Shown here: one piece after another, positions 33,725-42,789 of the stretch
How the letters are laid out: each line of letters starts with the position of its first letter
Numbering within the stretch: the stretch's first letter is position 1
Source: Aequoribacter fuscus
GTDB taxonomy: Bacteria > Pseudomonadota > Gammaproteobacteria > Pseudomonadales > Halieaceae
Assembly: GCF_009910365.1 (NCBI RefSeq)
Contig: NZ_CP036423.1
Coordinates: 62,001-126,000 of the forward strand
Direction: 5' to 3'
Length of the DNA stretch: 64,000 nucleotides
Notes under the pieces: generated by a model
The model's input: only the letters and a program-made list of their open reading frames with translations
Told to the model about the DNA's origin: nothing
The model's database searches: none
Program-made: the position numbers and the translations under genes

Positions 33725-35188
33725 ATGACACAGATACTTTACCGCAGCGCATTTGAGCTCGCCAAAGACATCAAGGCCGGTACTCTGTCGTCAGAGCGCG
33801 TGCTTGATTTTTATCTCGATAGAATCCAGCGCTTTAATCCTGCTTTGAATGCAGTGGTTGCGATGGATATCGATGCCGCTCGAGCGCGCGCTAAAGCCGC
33901 GGATCTAGCCGCCGGGCACGGTGAAGATTGGGGGCCCCTGCATGGTGTGCCTATTACGGTGAAAGATGCGCTGGCCACTCAGGGTTTAGTCACAGTGGGT
34001 GGCATACCCGCGCGCGCTGGCCAAGTGCCCGAGACCGACGCGGTCAGCGTTGCGAGATATCGTGCCGCAGGCGCCATCATTGTGGGTAAAACCAATGTGC
34101 CCTTTATGAGTGCCGACTTGCAAAGCTATAACGAGGTGTACGGTGTGACCAACAACCCGTGGAACGTCGAACGCACGTGTGGAGGTTCCTCGGGCGGCGC
34201 CGCGGCGGCGCTGGCGGCGGGGCTGTCGGCTCTAGAGGTCGGCAGTGACATCGGCGGTTCTATTCGAACGCCCGCGCACTTTAACGGCATCTTTGGTCAC
34301 AAGCCCTCGTATGGCATCGTGTCACAGCAGGGCCATATCCCACCGGGTCAAACAGTGATTACCGAGTCTGATTTGTCGGTAGTGGGCCCACTGGGCGTGT
34401 GTGCAGCGGACGTGGCCCAAGCTCTTGATGTGTTGTTGGGCCCTGGCTCTTTAGATAGTAAAGCTTGGCGTGTGGATCTCCCGCCACCGCGTTTTCAATC
34501 GATTGGTGACCTGCGTGTCGCGGTCTGGGCAGACGACGAGTTTTGCCCGGTGGATGCGGACATTCGTGACGCAATTGTAGCCGCGGGCCGCTCACTAGAA
34601 GCCGCGGGCGCCAGTGTCGATTTTGAAGCACGCCCTAAATTTGATCTGGCCGAGAATCATCGCACCTACCTGCGCTTGATGATGTCGGTCATGGGGGCCG
34701 GTATGCCGCAGTCAGTATTTGATATGGCACAAAAAGTGGCTGCCTCGGCCGATCCAAACGATCACTCCGATAGCGTAGAGCAAATGCGTGGCATTGCTAT
34801 GAGTCATCGCGATTGGGCCAAGGCCTCAGAGCAGCGCCTGAAAAATCGCGCCGCGTGGGAGCGATTCTTCGAGCAATACGACGTTGTATTGTGCCCCTGT
34901 GCTCCTGCGACAGCGTTCGCGCATGATCACACGCCCGACATGTCGGCTCGTCGCCTTACCATTAACGGCGAGCAGCGGCCCTACACCGATATGATGCGTT
35001 GGGCCGGCGTGACCTTGAATGCAGGCTTGCCAGCCTCGGTAGCGCCGGTCGGTATGAGCCGCGACGGCTTACCCATTGGTGTGCAAATTGCGGGCGCCTA
35101 TCTAGAAGATAAAACCACGCTGGCGGTGGCTGCATTGCTGGAGCAGCACCACCAAGGTTTTGTTCCGCCCCCGGGTTACGCCCACTAA
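33725..35188 (+). CDS. Amidase signature family enzyme
   Basis: 487-aa amidase of the Ser-cisSer-Lys class. The triad is readable: Lys80 in GVPITVKDAL, Ser155 in TCGGSSGGAAAALAAG, and the nucleophile Ser179 in VGSDIGGSIRTPAHFNGIFG. It could be an aryl- or alkyl-acyl amidase. It is unlikely to be GatA, because no gatB or gatC is near and the C-terminal half differs. An AAGGAA ribosome site precedes the ATG, 30 bp from gcvT. It overlaps the convergent FAH gene by 4 bp. Confidence 0.88.
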   Translation: MTQILYRSAFELAKDIKAGTLSSERVLDFYLDRIQRFNPALNAVVAMDIDAARARAKAADLAAGHGEDWGPLHGVPITVKDALATQGLVTVGGIPARAGQVPETDAVSVARYRAAGAIIVGKTNVPFMSADLQSYNEVYGVTNNPWNVERTCGGSSGGAAAALAAGLSALEVGSDIGGSIRTPAHFNGIFGHKPSYGIVSQQGHIPPGQTVITESDLSVVGPLGVCAADVAQALDVLLGPGSLDSKAWRVDLPPPRFQSIGDLRVAVWADDEFCPVDADIRDAIVAAGRSLEAAGASVDFEARPKFDLAENHRTYLRLMMSVMGAGMPQSVFDMAQKVAASADPNDHSDSVEQMRGIAMSHRDWAKASEQRLKNRAAWERFFEQYDVVLCPCAPATAFAHDHTPDMSARRLTINGEQRPYTDMMRWAGVTLNAGLPASVAPVGMSRDGLPIGVQIAGAYLEDKTTLAVAALLEQHHQGFVPPPGYAH

Positions 35189-35790
35189 ACTGCGACCCAT
35201 GTGTGGCTAACGAGTACTTGGTCGCCGTTGTAAACGGTGGCGTTGTACTCACTGCCCGCTTCCACTGGGCCAACGCCTGCTGGCGTCCCGGTCATTATGA
35301 TGTCCTGGTCGCACAGCGTCATAAAATGATTAAGCTCCTCCAATATGACCTGTGGTGGATACAGCATCATGCTGACGTGCCCTTGTTGCCTAAGTTCGCC
35401 GTTGACGTGCAGGGTCAAGTGTAGATCGTCCAAACTATCAGGTGCCGTTACGAAATCACTGATCACGGCAGCCCCATCAAACGCCTTAGCCCGCTCCCAT
35501 GGTAGCCCCTGTTTCTTAAGACCGTTTTGCGTTTCCCGTTTGGTTAAGTCAAAGCCTACAGCGAGCCCCTGTACCTGACCGGCGTGCATTAGCAAGCAAA
35601 TTTCAGTTTCGTAGTGCAGTGTCTCACCTAAGGTCGCGTGTAGGGTATCGCTTAATGCGGTTGGTGGTTTGAGGAACACCGTCATGTCGTCGGGCTTTAA
35701 TCCGCCCATTTCTTCTATGTGGGCGGCGTAGTTTTTGCCAATGCAAACAATTTTCGTGGGGTGTATTCGATTGCTATTAAACGATGGCAT
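35185..35790 (-). CDS. Fumarylacetoacetate hydrolase family protein
   Basis: 201-aa enzyme of the FAH/YcgM (FAHD1) group, which includes acylpyruvate hydrolases and oxaloacetate decarboxylases. Start region IVCIGKNYAAHIEEMGG is the family opening; HYETEICLLMHAG and VAVGFDLTKRETQNGLKKQG carry the Glu and Asp metal ligands, and GTPAGVGPVEAGSEYNATV closes the active site. Length is typical for the short form. Convergent with the amidase and not in its operon. Confidence 0.88.
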   Translation of the reverse strand: MPSFNSNRIHPTKIVCIGKNYAAHIEEMGGLKPDDMTVFLKPPTALSDTLHATLGETLHYETEICLLMHAGQVQGLAVGFDLTKRETQNGLKKQGLPWERAKAFDGAAVISDFVTAPDSLDDLHLTLHVNGELRQQGHVSMMLYPPQVILEELNHFMTLCDQDIIMTGTPAGVGPVEAGSEYNATVYNGDQVLVSHTWVAV

Positions 35791-35999
35791 AAGTCGTCCG
35801 GCTGCGAATTTAACGAGTCGTGAATGATACTCTCATGCAAGGTCGTAATCACCATTGCTCGGGGTCTGCTAAACAATAGAAAGAGATTTTCTTGTCATGC
35901 AACGGTTATAAATTCGTCAATAAACTGCAGAAAAAACGCAATGATTTGCTTCTAAGCTTCTTCGGGGTCCACAGCCCCACTGACTATTAAGGAGCAACT

Positions 36000-38303
36000 A
36001 TGAAACTGATTAACACCAGTGTTAAAGCACTGTCTATTGCGGTTTTGACCGCATCACAGGTGTCGTTTGCTGACACCGGCGCGATGGAAGAAATTATTGT
36101 AACTGCGCAAAAGCGTGACCAATCGGTGCTTGATGTGGCGGCGACGATGGATGTTATTTCGGCAGAATTTCTTGAGCGCACTAACACCACAGAGCTAGAC
36201 GATTTATCGCGAGTGCTACCCAACGTGGTCATTCAAGAGCAAGCTGTGAGTTTGCCCTCGTTCAACATTCGAGGCATTACCGACGATACCGCATCAGTAT
36301 CTGCAACGCCTCGTATCTCGGTGTATCAAGATGGCTTTGATATCTCGAAAAAAACGGTATCGAGCGCAGCATTGTACGACATCGCTCGGGTCGAAGTATT
36401 AAAAGGCCCTCAACCCACTTTATTCGGAGTCGCCGCTGCTAACGGCGCGGTCAGTATCATTACGAACACACCTGACTCTGAATTTGACGCCGATGCACGT
36501 TTTGCTTTGAACACGGAGGCGGGCGTTGAAACACAAGCTATGATCAACTTACCTGTTAACGACCATAACGCATTTCGTATCGCAGGCATTTATCGTGAGA
36601 TGGATGGTGTGATCAAAAATACGGCGTGTTCGGCGAACTCATACAACCCGAGTGGCCAAATTACCGATCACACGGGTGCTGTAAAAAGCTGTCAGGGTGG
36701 CGATTTAAACGGTGTATCGGTTCAAGCCTTACGCGCAACCTTTAAAACCACTTACGATAACTGGGATTTCGTGTTGCGCGCAGGGTATGAGTACAATGAC
36801 CAGCCCGGCATTGCCTTTAAGTCCGGCTCGATAGCACCAAAAAATGGCGACTCAAGTCCATTTACCTCGGCCGAGCTGGGCTTTGGTTCAGAGCTTGGTA
36901 TCGAACGTGAGCTGATGACAGGTGACTTTACGTTAAATTACCGATTCTCTGAGACGTTGTCTGCTGTCGTTGATGGTTATTACAAGGACGTCGAGTTAAA
37001 CGAAGCGTTCGATGCAGATGGTACCGGCCTGCGTATTCAGGACGCTTACTTCGACAACGACGCGATCTTATACGGGGCTTCAGCGCGACTCGTATTTGAT
37101 GATGGTGAGCGGTTCGCAGGATTCGTGGGCATCTCGAATTCGCAAGATCAATCTAAATTACCTTACTACGTCATGGTTGACCCTTATGTACGTGGGACTT
37201 TCGATGCGGTGAAGGCAGCCTTAGAAGCGGCGAATCCCGATATTCCCTTGAACCAAAATATCTCGACTAACGCGTCTTTGGCTCAAATCGAAGCCCTGCG
37301 CGCAACGTTGGTTTCAAGCTTGTTCAACGCCGATGGTACGGTAATCTCAGATCCGAATTTGCCGTCTTCGTTTGTGCAAGGTCCGTACACCTTTGAGGCC
37401 GAGTTGGATATTAACTCGATCGTAGCTGAGGGTTCGTATCAGCTAACAGACAAAATCAACGCGACGGCGGGTGTTCGTTATATCGATGAAACACGCTTAA
37501 CGCGAAACTTTGTGGTCTTCGAAGCCGAAAAAGACTTCACAGCGACTCTGCCTCGCTTAGCCTTGAACTATGCCTACAGCGACGATTTGTCGTTCTACTT
37601 TAACTACGCGCAAGGCCGCCGTTCGCCTGTGGTAGATCCTAACTTCGGTGCAACCGTGATCACCAAAGCGGAAACGGTAGACTCTTACGATGTCGGCTTT
37701 AAGTATATGGGTGATCGCTGGTCGTTGTTCGCGGCCCTGTTTACGTATCAGTATCAGGACTATCAGCAGAGCTACACTGACGCTACCACGCTCCAAAGCA
37801 TTACGGTGACCGTAGGCGACTCGACCATGTCGGGTTTTGAAGCTACTGCGCGATTTATTCCAAGCGATACCCTAATGATTAGCGCAAGTTTAGGCTTACT
37901 GGATGCGACCTTTGCGAGTAAAACGGCCGATGGTCAGGTATTTGACTACGCCGGTAATAACTTTCGTTTAGCGCCAGAGGTGTCAGGTTCTTTAAACATT
38001 AACAAGCGTGTGGATTGGTCAGATTGGACACTGGATATGGATTTGTTGATGTCCTACCAATCTGAAGTGTTTTTCGAAAGTTCAAACTACCCAGGCTTGT
38101 CGCAGGACGCGTACTGGATTACCGATGCTTCAGTCATGCTGAACCGCAAAGGCTCGTCTATCAAGTATGAGTTATACGCTGACAACTTGTTTGACGAAGA
38201 GTATTTGATTGACGCCGGTAATACCGGTGGTGGCATTGGTATCCCGACTTACGTACCTGGCATGCCCATGATCGCCGGCGTTCGCGTTTACGTGGATTTC
38301 TAG
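36000..38303 (+). CDS. TonB-dependent receptor, 767 aa
   Basis: Outer-membrane TonB-dependent transporter. A signal peptide (MKLINTSVKALSIAVLTASQ) is followed by the TonB box EEIIVTAQKRDQS, the plug FNIRGITDDTASVSATPRIS and VEVLKGPQPTLFGVAAANGA. The AQKR-type box and plug place it with iron-complex or pesticin-type receptors abundant in marine bacteria and sphingomonads; the ligand is unknown. The barrel ends GVRVYVDF with terminal Phe. An AAGGAG ribosome site lies before the ATG. Monocistronic, with its own terminator and more than 200 bp of leader. Confidence 0.88.
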   Translation: MKLINTSVKALSIAVLTASQVSFADTGAMEEIIVTAQKRDQSVLDVAATMDVISAEFLERTNTTELDDLSRVLPNVVIQEQAVSLPSFNIRGITDDTASVSATPRISVYQDGFDISKKTVSSAALYDIARVEVLKGPQPTLFGVAAANGAVSIITNTPDSEFDADARFALNTEAGVETQAMINLPVNDHNAFRIAGIYREMDGVIKNTACSANSYNPSGQITDHTGAVKSCQGGDLNGVSVQALRATFKTTYDNWDFVLRAGYEYNDQPGIAFKSGSIAPKNGDSSPFTSAELGFGSELGIERELMTGDFTLNYRFSETLSAVVDGYYKDVELNEAFDADGTGLRIQDAYFDNDAILYGASARLVFDDGERFAGFVGISNSQDQSKLPYYVMVDPYVRGTFDAVKAALEAANPDIPLNQNISTNASLAQIEALRATLVSSLFNADGTVISDPNLPSSFVQGPYTFEAELDINSIVAEGSYQLTDKINATAGVRYIDETRLTRNFVVFEAEKDFTATLPRLALNYAYSDDLSFYFNYAQGRRSPVVDPNFGATVITKAETVDSYDVGFKYMGDRWSLFAALFTYQYQDYQQSYTDATTLQSITVTVGDSTMSGFEATARFIPSDTLMISASLGLLDATFASKTADGQVFDYAGNNFRLAPEVSGSLNINKRVDWSDWTLDMDLLMSYQSEVFFESSNYPGLSQDAYWITDASVMLNRKGSSIKYELYADNLFDEEYLIDAGNTGGGIGIPTYVPGMPMIAGVRVYVDF

Positions 38304-38318
38304 ACTGCAAACCCAATG

Positions 38319-38352
38319 AAACCCGGTCAGTGTGAGCTGGCCGGGTTTTTTA
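38319..38352 (+). terminator. Intrinsic terminator after 767-aa TonB receptor
   Basis: Stem AACCCGGTCA pairs with TGGCCGGGTT (one G-T pair), then a run of T residues continues into TTTTTTAT. Classic rho-independent form, 16 bp past the stop. Confidence 0.85.
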
Positions 38353-38433
38353 TTGCGTGTTGTTTGGATGGGTAAGCGCTTTGTTCCGCGATAGGCCGCT
38401 CAACCGATGTTCTTTGGTGAGCGACTCATGATT

Positions 38434-40074
38434 CTAGGCGTCGTTGTAACGACGCTTGCCGGCAGACGCTCGCAGCGGTGCACTGCTGGTTACCGAGTAC
38501 TCACGCGAAAGTACCGTAGATACGTAGCGGAACTGTGTTTCGGCACCGTTGGGTGTCAGCGTCAGCAAGGCCCAGCCTCGTTGCGAGGTGTCGGCCTCGA
38601 CCAGTTCAGGACTGGACGCCAAAAACGATGCCTGGGTCGTGTCTATTGGCAGAGGCAGAAAGCTCTCAAGTCCTGGGCTGGATATCCCCGGGGTGCCCAG
38701 CTCAATACCGACGGCATTACCCTGGGCGTTGCGCAGGTTAAAGGCCCATGCATTGTGTGTATCCCCGGCCAATGAAATAGGGTTCACACCGTACTCTAGT
38801 AAGTCGTCATACAGGCGTTCCCGCGCTGCTGGGTAGCCATCCCACGCATCTAGGTTCAGTGGTAACCCTAGCTTGGCTAAGTTGAGCATGCCCTTCATTC
38901 GCTGTTTGTAGCTGTCGGGAATGGGCGCCTCGTCGACAATGGCGGGGTCAATTGTGGGTATTAAAACTTTGCCCATGAGTACCTGCTGTCCCAGCACCTG
39001 CCAAGTGGCTCCGCGGGTTTTACTCTTTTGCAGTTCATTGCGGAGCCAATCGGCTTGGGGTTTGCCCAGCAGTTCTCGTTCGGGCTTGTTCAGTTTGGTA
39101 TCAGCAAAGGTGCTGGGGTCTTTGCCCAGATCTTTGCTGTACTCAAGCTGCTCATCGCGGCCAACAAACCGCGTATCCAGCATAATTAAGTCCGCTAGAT
39201 TGCCAATCTCGAAGCTGCGATAAATATTTTCTTGGTCTGACTCGCGGGTGCGAATAGGCATCCACTCGTGGTAGGCCTTTTTTGCTGCCGCAATACGCGT
39301 GGCGAAATCACCTTCGCCTTCGTTATGGTTTTCAGCGCCCGAGTGCCAGGTGTTATTCATGAGTTCGTGATCGTCCCACACGGCGATCATTGGGTGATTT
39401 CGATGCAGAGCTTGAAGGTCGGCATCGGTGCGGTACAAGCCGTAACGCATGCGGTAGTCCTCGAGCGCAATAATTTCGGTGCTAGGTTGTACTCGACGAC
39501 CGAGCTGCTCGACCGCAATGGGGTTGGAATAAACGCCGTCGGCGTATTCATAGATGTAGTCACCCAAATGCAGCACCACATCTAAATCAGCGTGTGCCAT
39601 GTCTTGATAGGCGTTGAAATAGCCCTGAGGATAATTCGAGCAGGATGCCACACCCATTTTAAACTCTCGGACCTTGCCCTTTGGCAGAGTTTTGGTCTTG
39701 CCAACAATCGAGCTAACGCCTTCACAAGTAAAGCGATAATAGTATTGTTTGCCGGCTTTCAAGCCCGTAGCATCCACTTTCACGGTGTAGTCTCGGCCGC
39801 CGTCGGTTTCGGTCGTACCTTCAGCCACCATTTTTCTGAACTTGGCGTCGCTCGCGATTTGCCACTCGACCTTAAGCTGTTGGTGTGCGCCGTGACCGGG
39901 AATGACGCGGGTCCAAAGAATGACGCGATCGTGCAATGGGTCACCACTGGCAATGCCGTGGGTGAAGTGAACAGGGTTTTCTGCATTGACGCTAAAGCCG
40001 CGCAGGGCGAGCAAGCCAAGCGTCGCGCTCAGTCCTTTGACGAGGGTTCTGCGCTTTAGTGATTCTAATGGCAT
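38434..40074 (-). CDS. phoD: PhoD family alkaline phosphatase/phosphodiesterase
   Basis: Secreted calcium- and iron-dependent phosphomonoesterase/diesterase, 546 aa. The N terminus LKRRTLVKGLSATLGLLALR is a twin-arginine signal. The PhoD N-terminal beta domain covers about 35-130; metal ligands lie in FKMGVASCSNYPQGYFNAY, LHLGDYIYEYADG, AVWDDHELMNNTWH and SLAGDTHNAWAFNL. It would help take up phosphate from nucleotides or phospholipids. No pho box was identified. Convergent with the TonB receptor gene. Confidence 0.93.
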   Translation of the reverse strand: MPLESLKRRTLVKGLSATLGLLALRGFSVNAENPVHFTHGIASGDPLHDRVILWTRVIPGHGAHQQLKVEWQIASDAKFRKMVAEGTTETDGGRDYTVKVDATGLKAGKQYYYRFTCEGVSSIVGKTKTLPKGKVREFKMGVASCSNYPQGYFNAYQDMAHADLDVVLHLGDYIYEYADGVYSNPIAVEQLGRRVQPSTEIIALEDYRMRYGLYRTDADLQALHRNHPMIAVWDDHELMNNTWHSGAENHNEGEGDFATRIAAAKKAYHEWMPIRTRESDQENIYRSFEIGNLADLIMLDTRFVGRDEQLEYSKDLGKDPSTFADTKLNKPERELLGKPQADWLRNELQKSKTRGATWQVLGQQVLMGKVLIPTIDPAIVDEAPIPDSYKQRMKGMLNLAKLGLPLNLDAWDGYPAARERLYDDLLEYGVNPISLAGDTHNAWAFNLRNAQGNAVGIELGTPGISSPGLESFLPLPIDTTQASFLASSPELVEADTSQRGWALLTLTPNGAETQFRYVSTVLSREYSVTSSAPLRASAGKRRYNDA

Positions 40075-40142
40075 ACCAAGACTCCTAATCAGATGGTTGT
40101 CTCAGCTTACCCCTAAATCGCTACAGTTTCATGGCAAGATTG

Positions 40143-40162
40143 CGGGCTGATCGCTCAGCCCG
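40143..40162 (-). terminator. Stem-loop after Spy/CpxP-like gene
   Basis: 8-bp stem CGGGCTGA/TCAGCCCG with a TCGC loop, 13 bp past the stop codon on the minus strand. The following T content is low (CAATCTTG), so a moderate terminator at best. Confidence 0.5.
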
Positions 40163-40174
40163 TCTCGTAAGGGT

Positions 40175-40564
40175 TTAGTAGCGCTCTTTGTGCTTTTCGC
40201 GCTTCTCTTTCCATTTCTCCATTTTTTCTTCGCGGCGCTCGTCACGCTCTTCACGCATGTTGTCGAGCTTCTGCATTTGCTCAGCGGTTAAAACTCCGCT
40301 GAGTTGGCTGCGCATATCGGCTTGCATCGCGTCGCGCTGTGCTTTGTGGGCCTGCATCATGGCTTTACGTTTTTCCGCTTGTGCCTTCATGATCTGCGCA
40401 ACTTGAGATTTTTGCTGGTCGCTAAGGTCCAAGTGTTGTGCCATTTTCTCAAGACGCTTGCTGTCACCAGGGCCGCGCTCGCCATCTTCATGATGCATGG
40501 CAAATGCGCCCGCGCTCATAGTCAATGCAAGAGCGATACTACCTATTACGGATTTTGTGTTCAT
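40175..40564 (-). CDS. Spy/CpxP-like LTXXQ periplasmic protein
   Basis: 129-aa exported helical protein similar to the chaperone Spy and the Cpx inhibitor CpxP. Signal peptide MNTKSVIGSIALALTMSAGA, cut near AFA. The two LTXXQ-type motifs are LDLSDQQKSQVAQ and LTAEQMQKLDNM, with a highly charged C terminus rich in Glu, Lys and Arg. The ATG at 40564 has an AGGAG site just upstream; a longer frame to 40639 lacks support. It follows the OmpR-type regulator in the same direction, fitting a Cpx-like envelope stress circuit in which it may be target and feedback inhibitor. Confidence 0.85.
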   Translation of the reverse strand: MNTKSVIGSIALALTMSAGAFAMHHEDGERGPGDSKRLEKMAQHLDLSDQQKSQVAQIMKAQAEKRKAMMQAHKAQRDAMQADMRSQLSGVLTAEQMQKLDNMREERDERREEKMEKWKEKREKHKERY

Positions 40565-40632
40565 AACAACTCTCCTGTGGGTTGAAGGGCAGCCTTGCGT
40601 TACTGCCACGGTTTCATAGTACGACTGCATTG

Positions 40633-40670
40633 TGCACAAATTATGGAATAATTAAGGTAATTTTGTGCAA
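40633..40670. promoter_or_regulatory. Inverted repeat spanning the regulator stop codon
   Basis: TGCACAAATTA at 40633-40643 faces TAATTTTGTGCA at 40658-40669, with 14 bp between, across the stop codon of the response regulator and about 70 bp before the Spy-like gene. It could be an operator for the adjacent regulator or a weak terminator of the regulator transcript. No GTAAA-type Cpx box was seen. Confidence 0.4.
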
Positions 40671-41332
40671 GGCTTAAAGCGGTAGCCGGCGCCATAGACC
40701 GCCTCTATGACCTCGCCCTGGTCGATGCGACTTAGTTTTTGTCTGAGCTTCTTAATGTGGCTATCAATCGTTCTGTCGCTGACCACGCGACCGTCGCTGT
40801 AGATGCGATCGATTAACTCATCGCGGTTGAATAGCTTGTTAGGAGCGGCTGTCAGCGCGGCGAGTAATGCACACTCTATGGCTGTTAAATCGGTGGTTCG
40901 GTGACCAAACTGAGCGGTCAAGGTGTCTTGGTCAAGTTGCAGAGTGCTCGTTGGTGACTGACCAGAATCCAGGGCGAGACGGCGCAAATTGGCCTTAACA
41001 CGAGCGACGACCTCGCGGGGGCTAAAGGGTTTGACGATGTAGTCGTCGCCGCCAAGTTCCAAGCCCAGCAGGCGATCTTCTTCGGCAATGCGTGCGGTTA
41101 AAAATAAAATGGGCGCTGAGCTAAACAACCGCAATTGTTTGCACACACTAAAACCATCGCCATCGGGCAGCATGACATCCAACAAAAACAAATCAAAGTG
41201 CTGACTTGTTGCAAGCGAGAGGGCTTCTTGCCCGCTGTGTGCCGTTGCGGTATCAAAGCCCGCCTGCGTGAGATAATCGGCCAATAGTCTGGCGATCTTT
41301 GGGTCGTCTTCAATAATGGCGATAGAGCTCAT
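40652..41332 (-). CDS. OmpR family response regulator
   Basis: 226-aa two-component regulator. The receiver has IIEDDPK, the phosphoacceptor Asp52 in LFLLDVMLPDGDG and the lysine in DDYIVKPFSPREV. The winged helix at about 130-225 shows LTAIECALLAALTAAPNKLF and DRTIDSHIKKLRQKL. It overlaps the kinase gene by 4 bp and precedes a Spy/CpxP-like gene, so it is probably a CpxR/RstA-like envelope stress regulator. The exact orthologue cannot be named. Confidence 0.93.
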   Translation of the reverse strand: MSSIAIIEDDPKIARLLADYLTQAGFDTATAHSGQEALSLATSQHFDLFLLDVMLPDGDGFSVCKQLRLFSSAPILFLTARIAEEDRLLGLELGGDDYIVKPFSPREVVARVKANLRRLALDSGQSPTSTLQLDQDTLTAQFGHRTTDLTAIECALLAALTAAPNKLFNRDELIDRIYSDGRVVSDRTIDSHIKKLRQKLSRIDQGEVIEAVYGAGYRFKPCTKLP

Positions 41333-42675
41333 AACGACACCTTAGCGACAGGCCATGAAAATGCGACTTTCAATCCCCCCAACGGGGATGCGTCGCCGTG
41401 AATTTGACCGCCATGAGCAAGCACCAGCGAACGCACGATAGCCAAGCCCAAACCGGCGCCGCCACTCACCCTTTGGCGTGAACTGTCGGCGCGATAAAGC
41501 CGTTCAAACAGCTGCTCATAGTTGCCGCTAAAACCCGGGCCTGCGTCTTCGATGCACCATTCAATTGTGTCGCCTGCTAGCTTCGCCGAGAAACGAATAG
41601 TCGCCTCTGACTGGCAGTAGCGAATGCAGTTGCTCAACAGGTTGTCTAGAATCTGGGCTAATCTTTGAGGGTCAGCCAGTAAGGTAAACGCTTTCTTGTC
41701 GATTGCGAGTTCAATACCGTGCCCCTTTGCCTGCAAAGCACTCGCATGCCGCTGTATAGCGGCATCGATGGCTTCGGCTAAGCTGCACGCCTGAACGTTT
41801 AGAACTATTGCGTTGATATCAGCTTGGGCTAAATCGTTGAGATCGTTCACCAAAAAATGAAGGTGATTGATTTCTTCTAACAGCGAGCTAATGGCACGTT
41901 GGTCGAGTGGTCGAATACCGTCTTGCAGCGCCTCGGCTTCACCTTGGAGTACCGTTAAAGGGGTGCGTAGTTCATGAGCGATATCGGCAAGCCACTGCTG
42001 TTGCGCTTGCTCGTGCTCTTTTAGCGTAGTCGCTAGCTGCGCAATATCTTTCGCCAAGCTTTTGAGTTCCCGAGTATTCGTTATGGGGAGTGTTACATCG
42101 CGCTCGCCCTGATTCAGGCGGTTGATGTTGCGCGACAAAGCTCGGATGGGCGCTGTGAAATACCCCGAAAACCACCACGCAAAGCCAAAAGCGGCGACAC
42201 TGGCAAAGGCGGCTGTGATAGCAAAACTGCGTTTTTGCTGGGCGGCAAATAATTGTTCTAAGCCCGCGGGGATGGCCTGAATGCGAGGTATGGCTAAATA
42301 ACCGATGGTTTGGTTGTTTACCGCGATGGGCTGCGTAATGAGATTGTTGGGGTTGCGTTTCGGGCCCAGCAATATGCGTTGCTCGGCGTCGAGTAGCAGT
42401 AAGCGCCGAGTGCGCCTGCGTTCGTGTCCACTAACGTCGCCCGCTATGGCTCGCCTCAGGATCTCGCTGTGCGCGGGGGGCCAGGCGTTTTCTTGCTGAT
42501 ACAGGTTGAGGAGACGCTGTTCGACTTCGCTGGCATTTCGCAATTGCTGTTTGCCCACGAATTCTAAGAAGTCTCGGTCAAAGCCTCGCTGCGTTAGCGC
42601 ATATACCATACCCAGCAAACACAAATTTGCTAGGGTAAAGGCGAGCGCAAGTTTTGATCGCAGAGATATCGGCAT
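41329..42675 (-). CDS. HAMP-containing sensor histidine kinase
   Basis: 448-aa inner-membrane kinase of the EnvZ/BaeS class. A membrane segment at about 8-27, a periplasmic domain to about 150, a second segment at about 150-170 and a HAMP region to about 225 precede the phosphoacceptor His234 in WLADIAHELRTPLTVLQGE. The ATPase has LDNLLSNCIRYC, IEDAGPGF and GGAGLGLAIVRSLV. First gene of the kinase-regulator-Spy set. The periplasmic part contains an RRRTRRLLLLD stretch; no ligand is known. Confidence 0.93.
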   Translation of the reverse strand: MPISLRSKLALAFTLANLCLLGMVYALTQRGFDRDFLEFVGKQQLRNASEVEQRLLNLYQQENAWPPAHSEILRRAIAGDVSGHERRRTRRLLLLDAEQRILLGPKRNPNNLITQPIAVNNQTIGYLAIPRIQAIPAGLEQLFAAQQKRSFAITAAFASVAAFGFAWWFSGYFTAPIRALSRNINRLNQGERDVTLPITNTRELKSLAKDIAQLATTLKEHEQAQQQWLADIAHELRTPLTVLQGEAEALQDGIRPLDQRAISSLLEEINHLHFLVNDLNDLAQADINAIVLNVQACSLAEAIDAAIQRHASALQAKGHGIELAIDKKAFTLLADPQRLAQILDNLLSNCIRYCQSEATIRFSAKLAGDTIEWCIEDAGPGFSGNYEQLFERLYRADSSRQRVSGGAGLGLAIVRSLVLAHGGQIHGDASPLGGLKVAFSWPVAKVSL

Positions 42676-42789
42676 GGCTTACTCCTAATATGACAGCGAG
42701 TATAGCGCAGGATTGTGCAACAACTATGGATTTTGACCCGAGGGCTCGTCGCTCAGTAACGCGTTGGGGGGCCCAGTATTTTAACCGCC

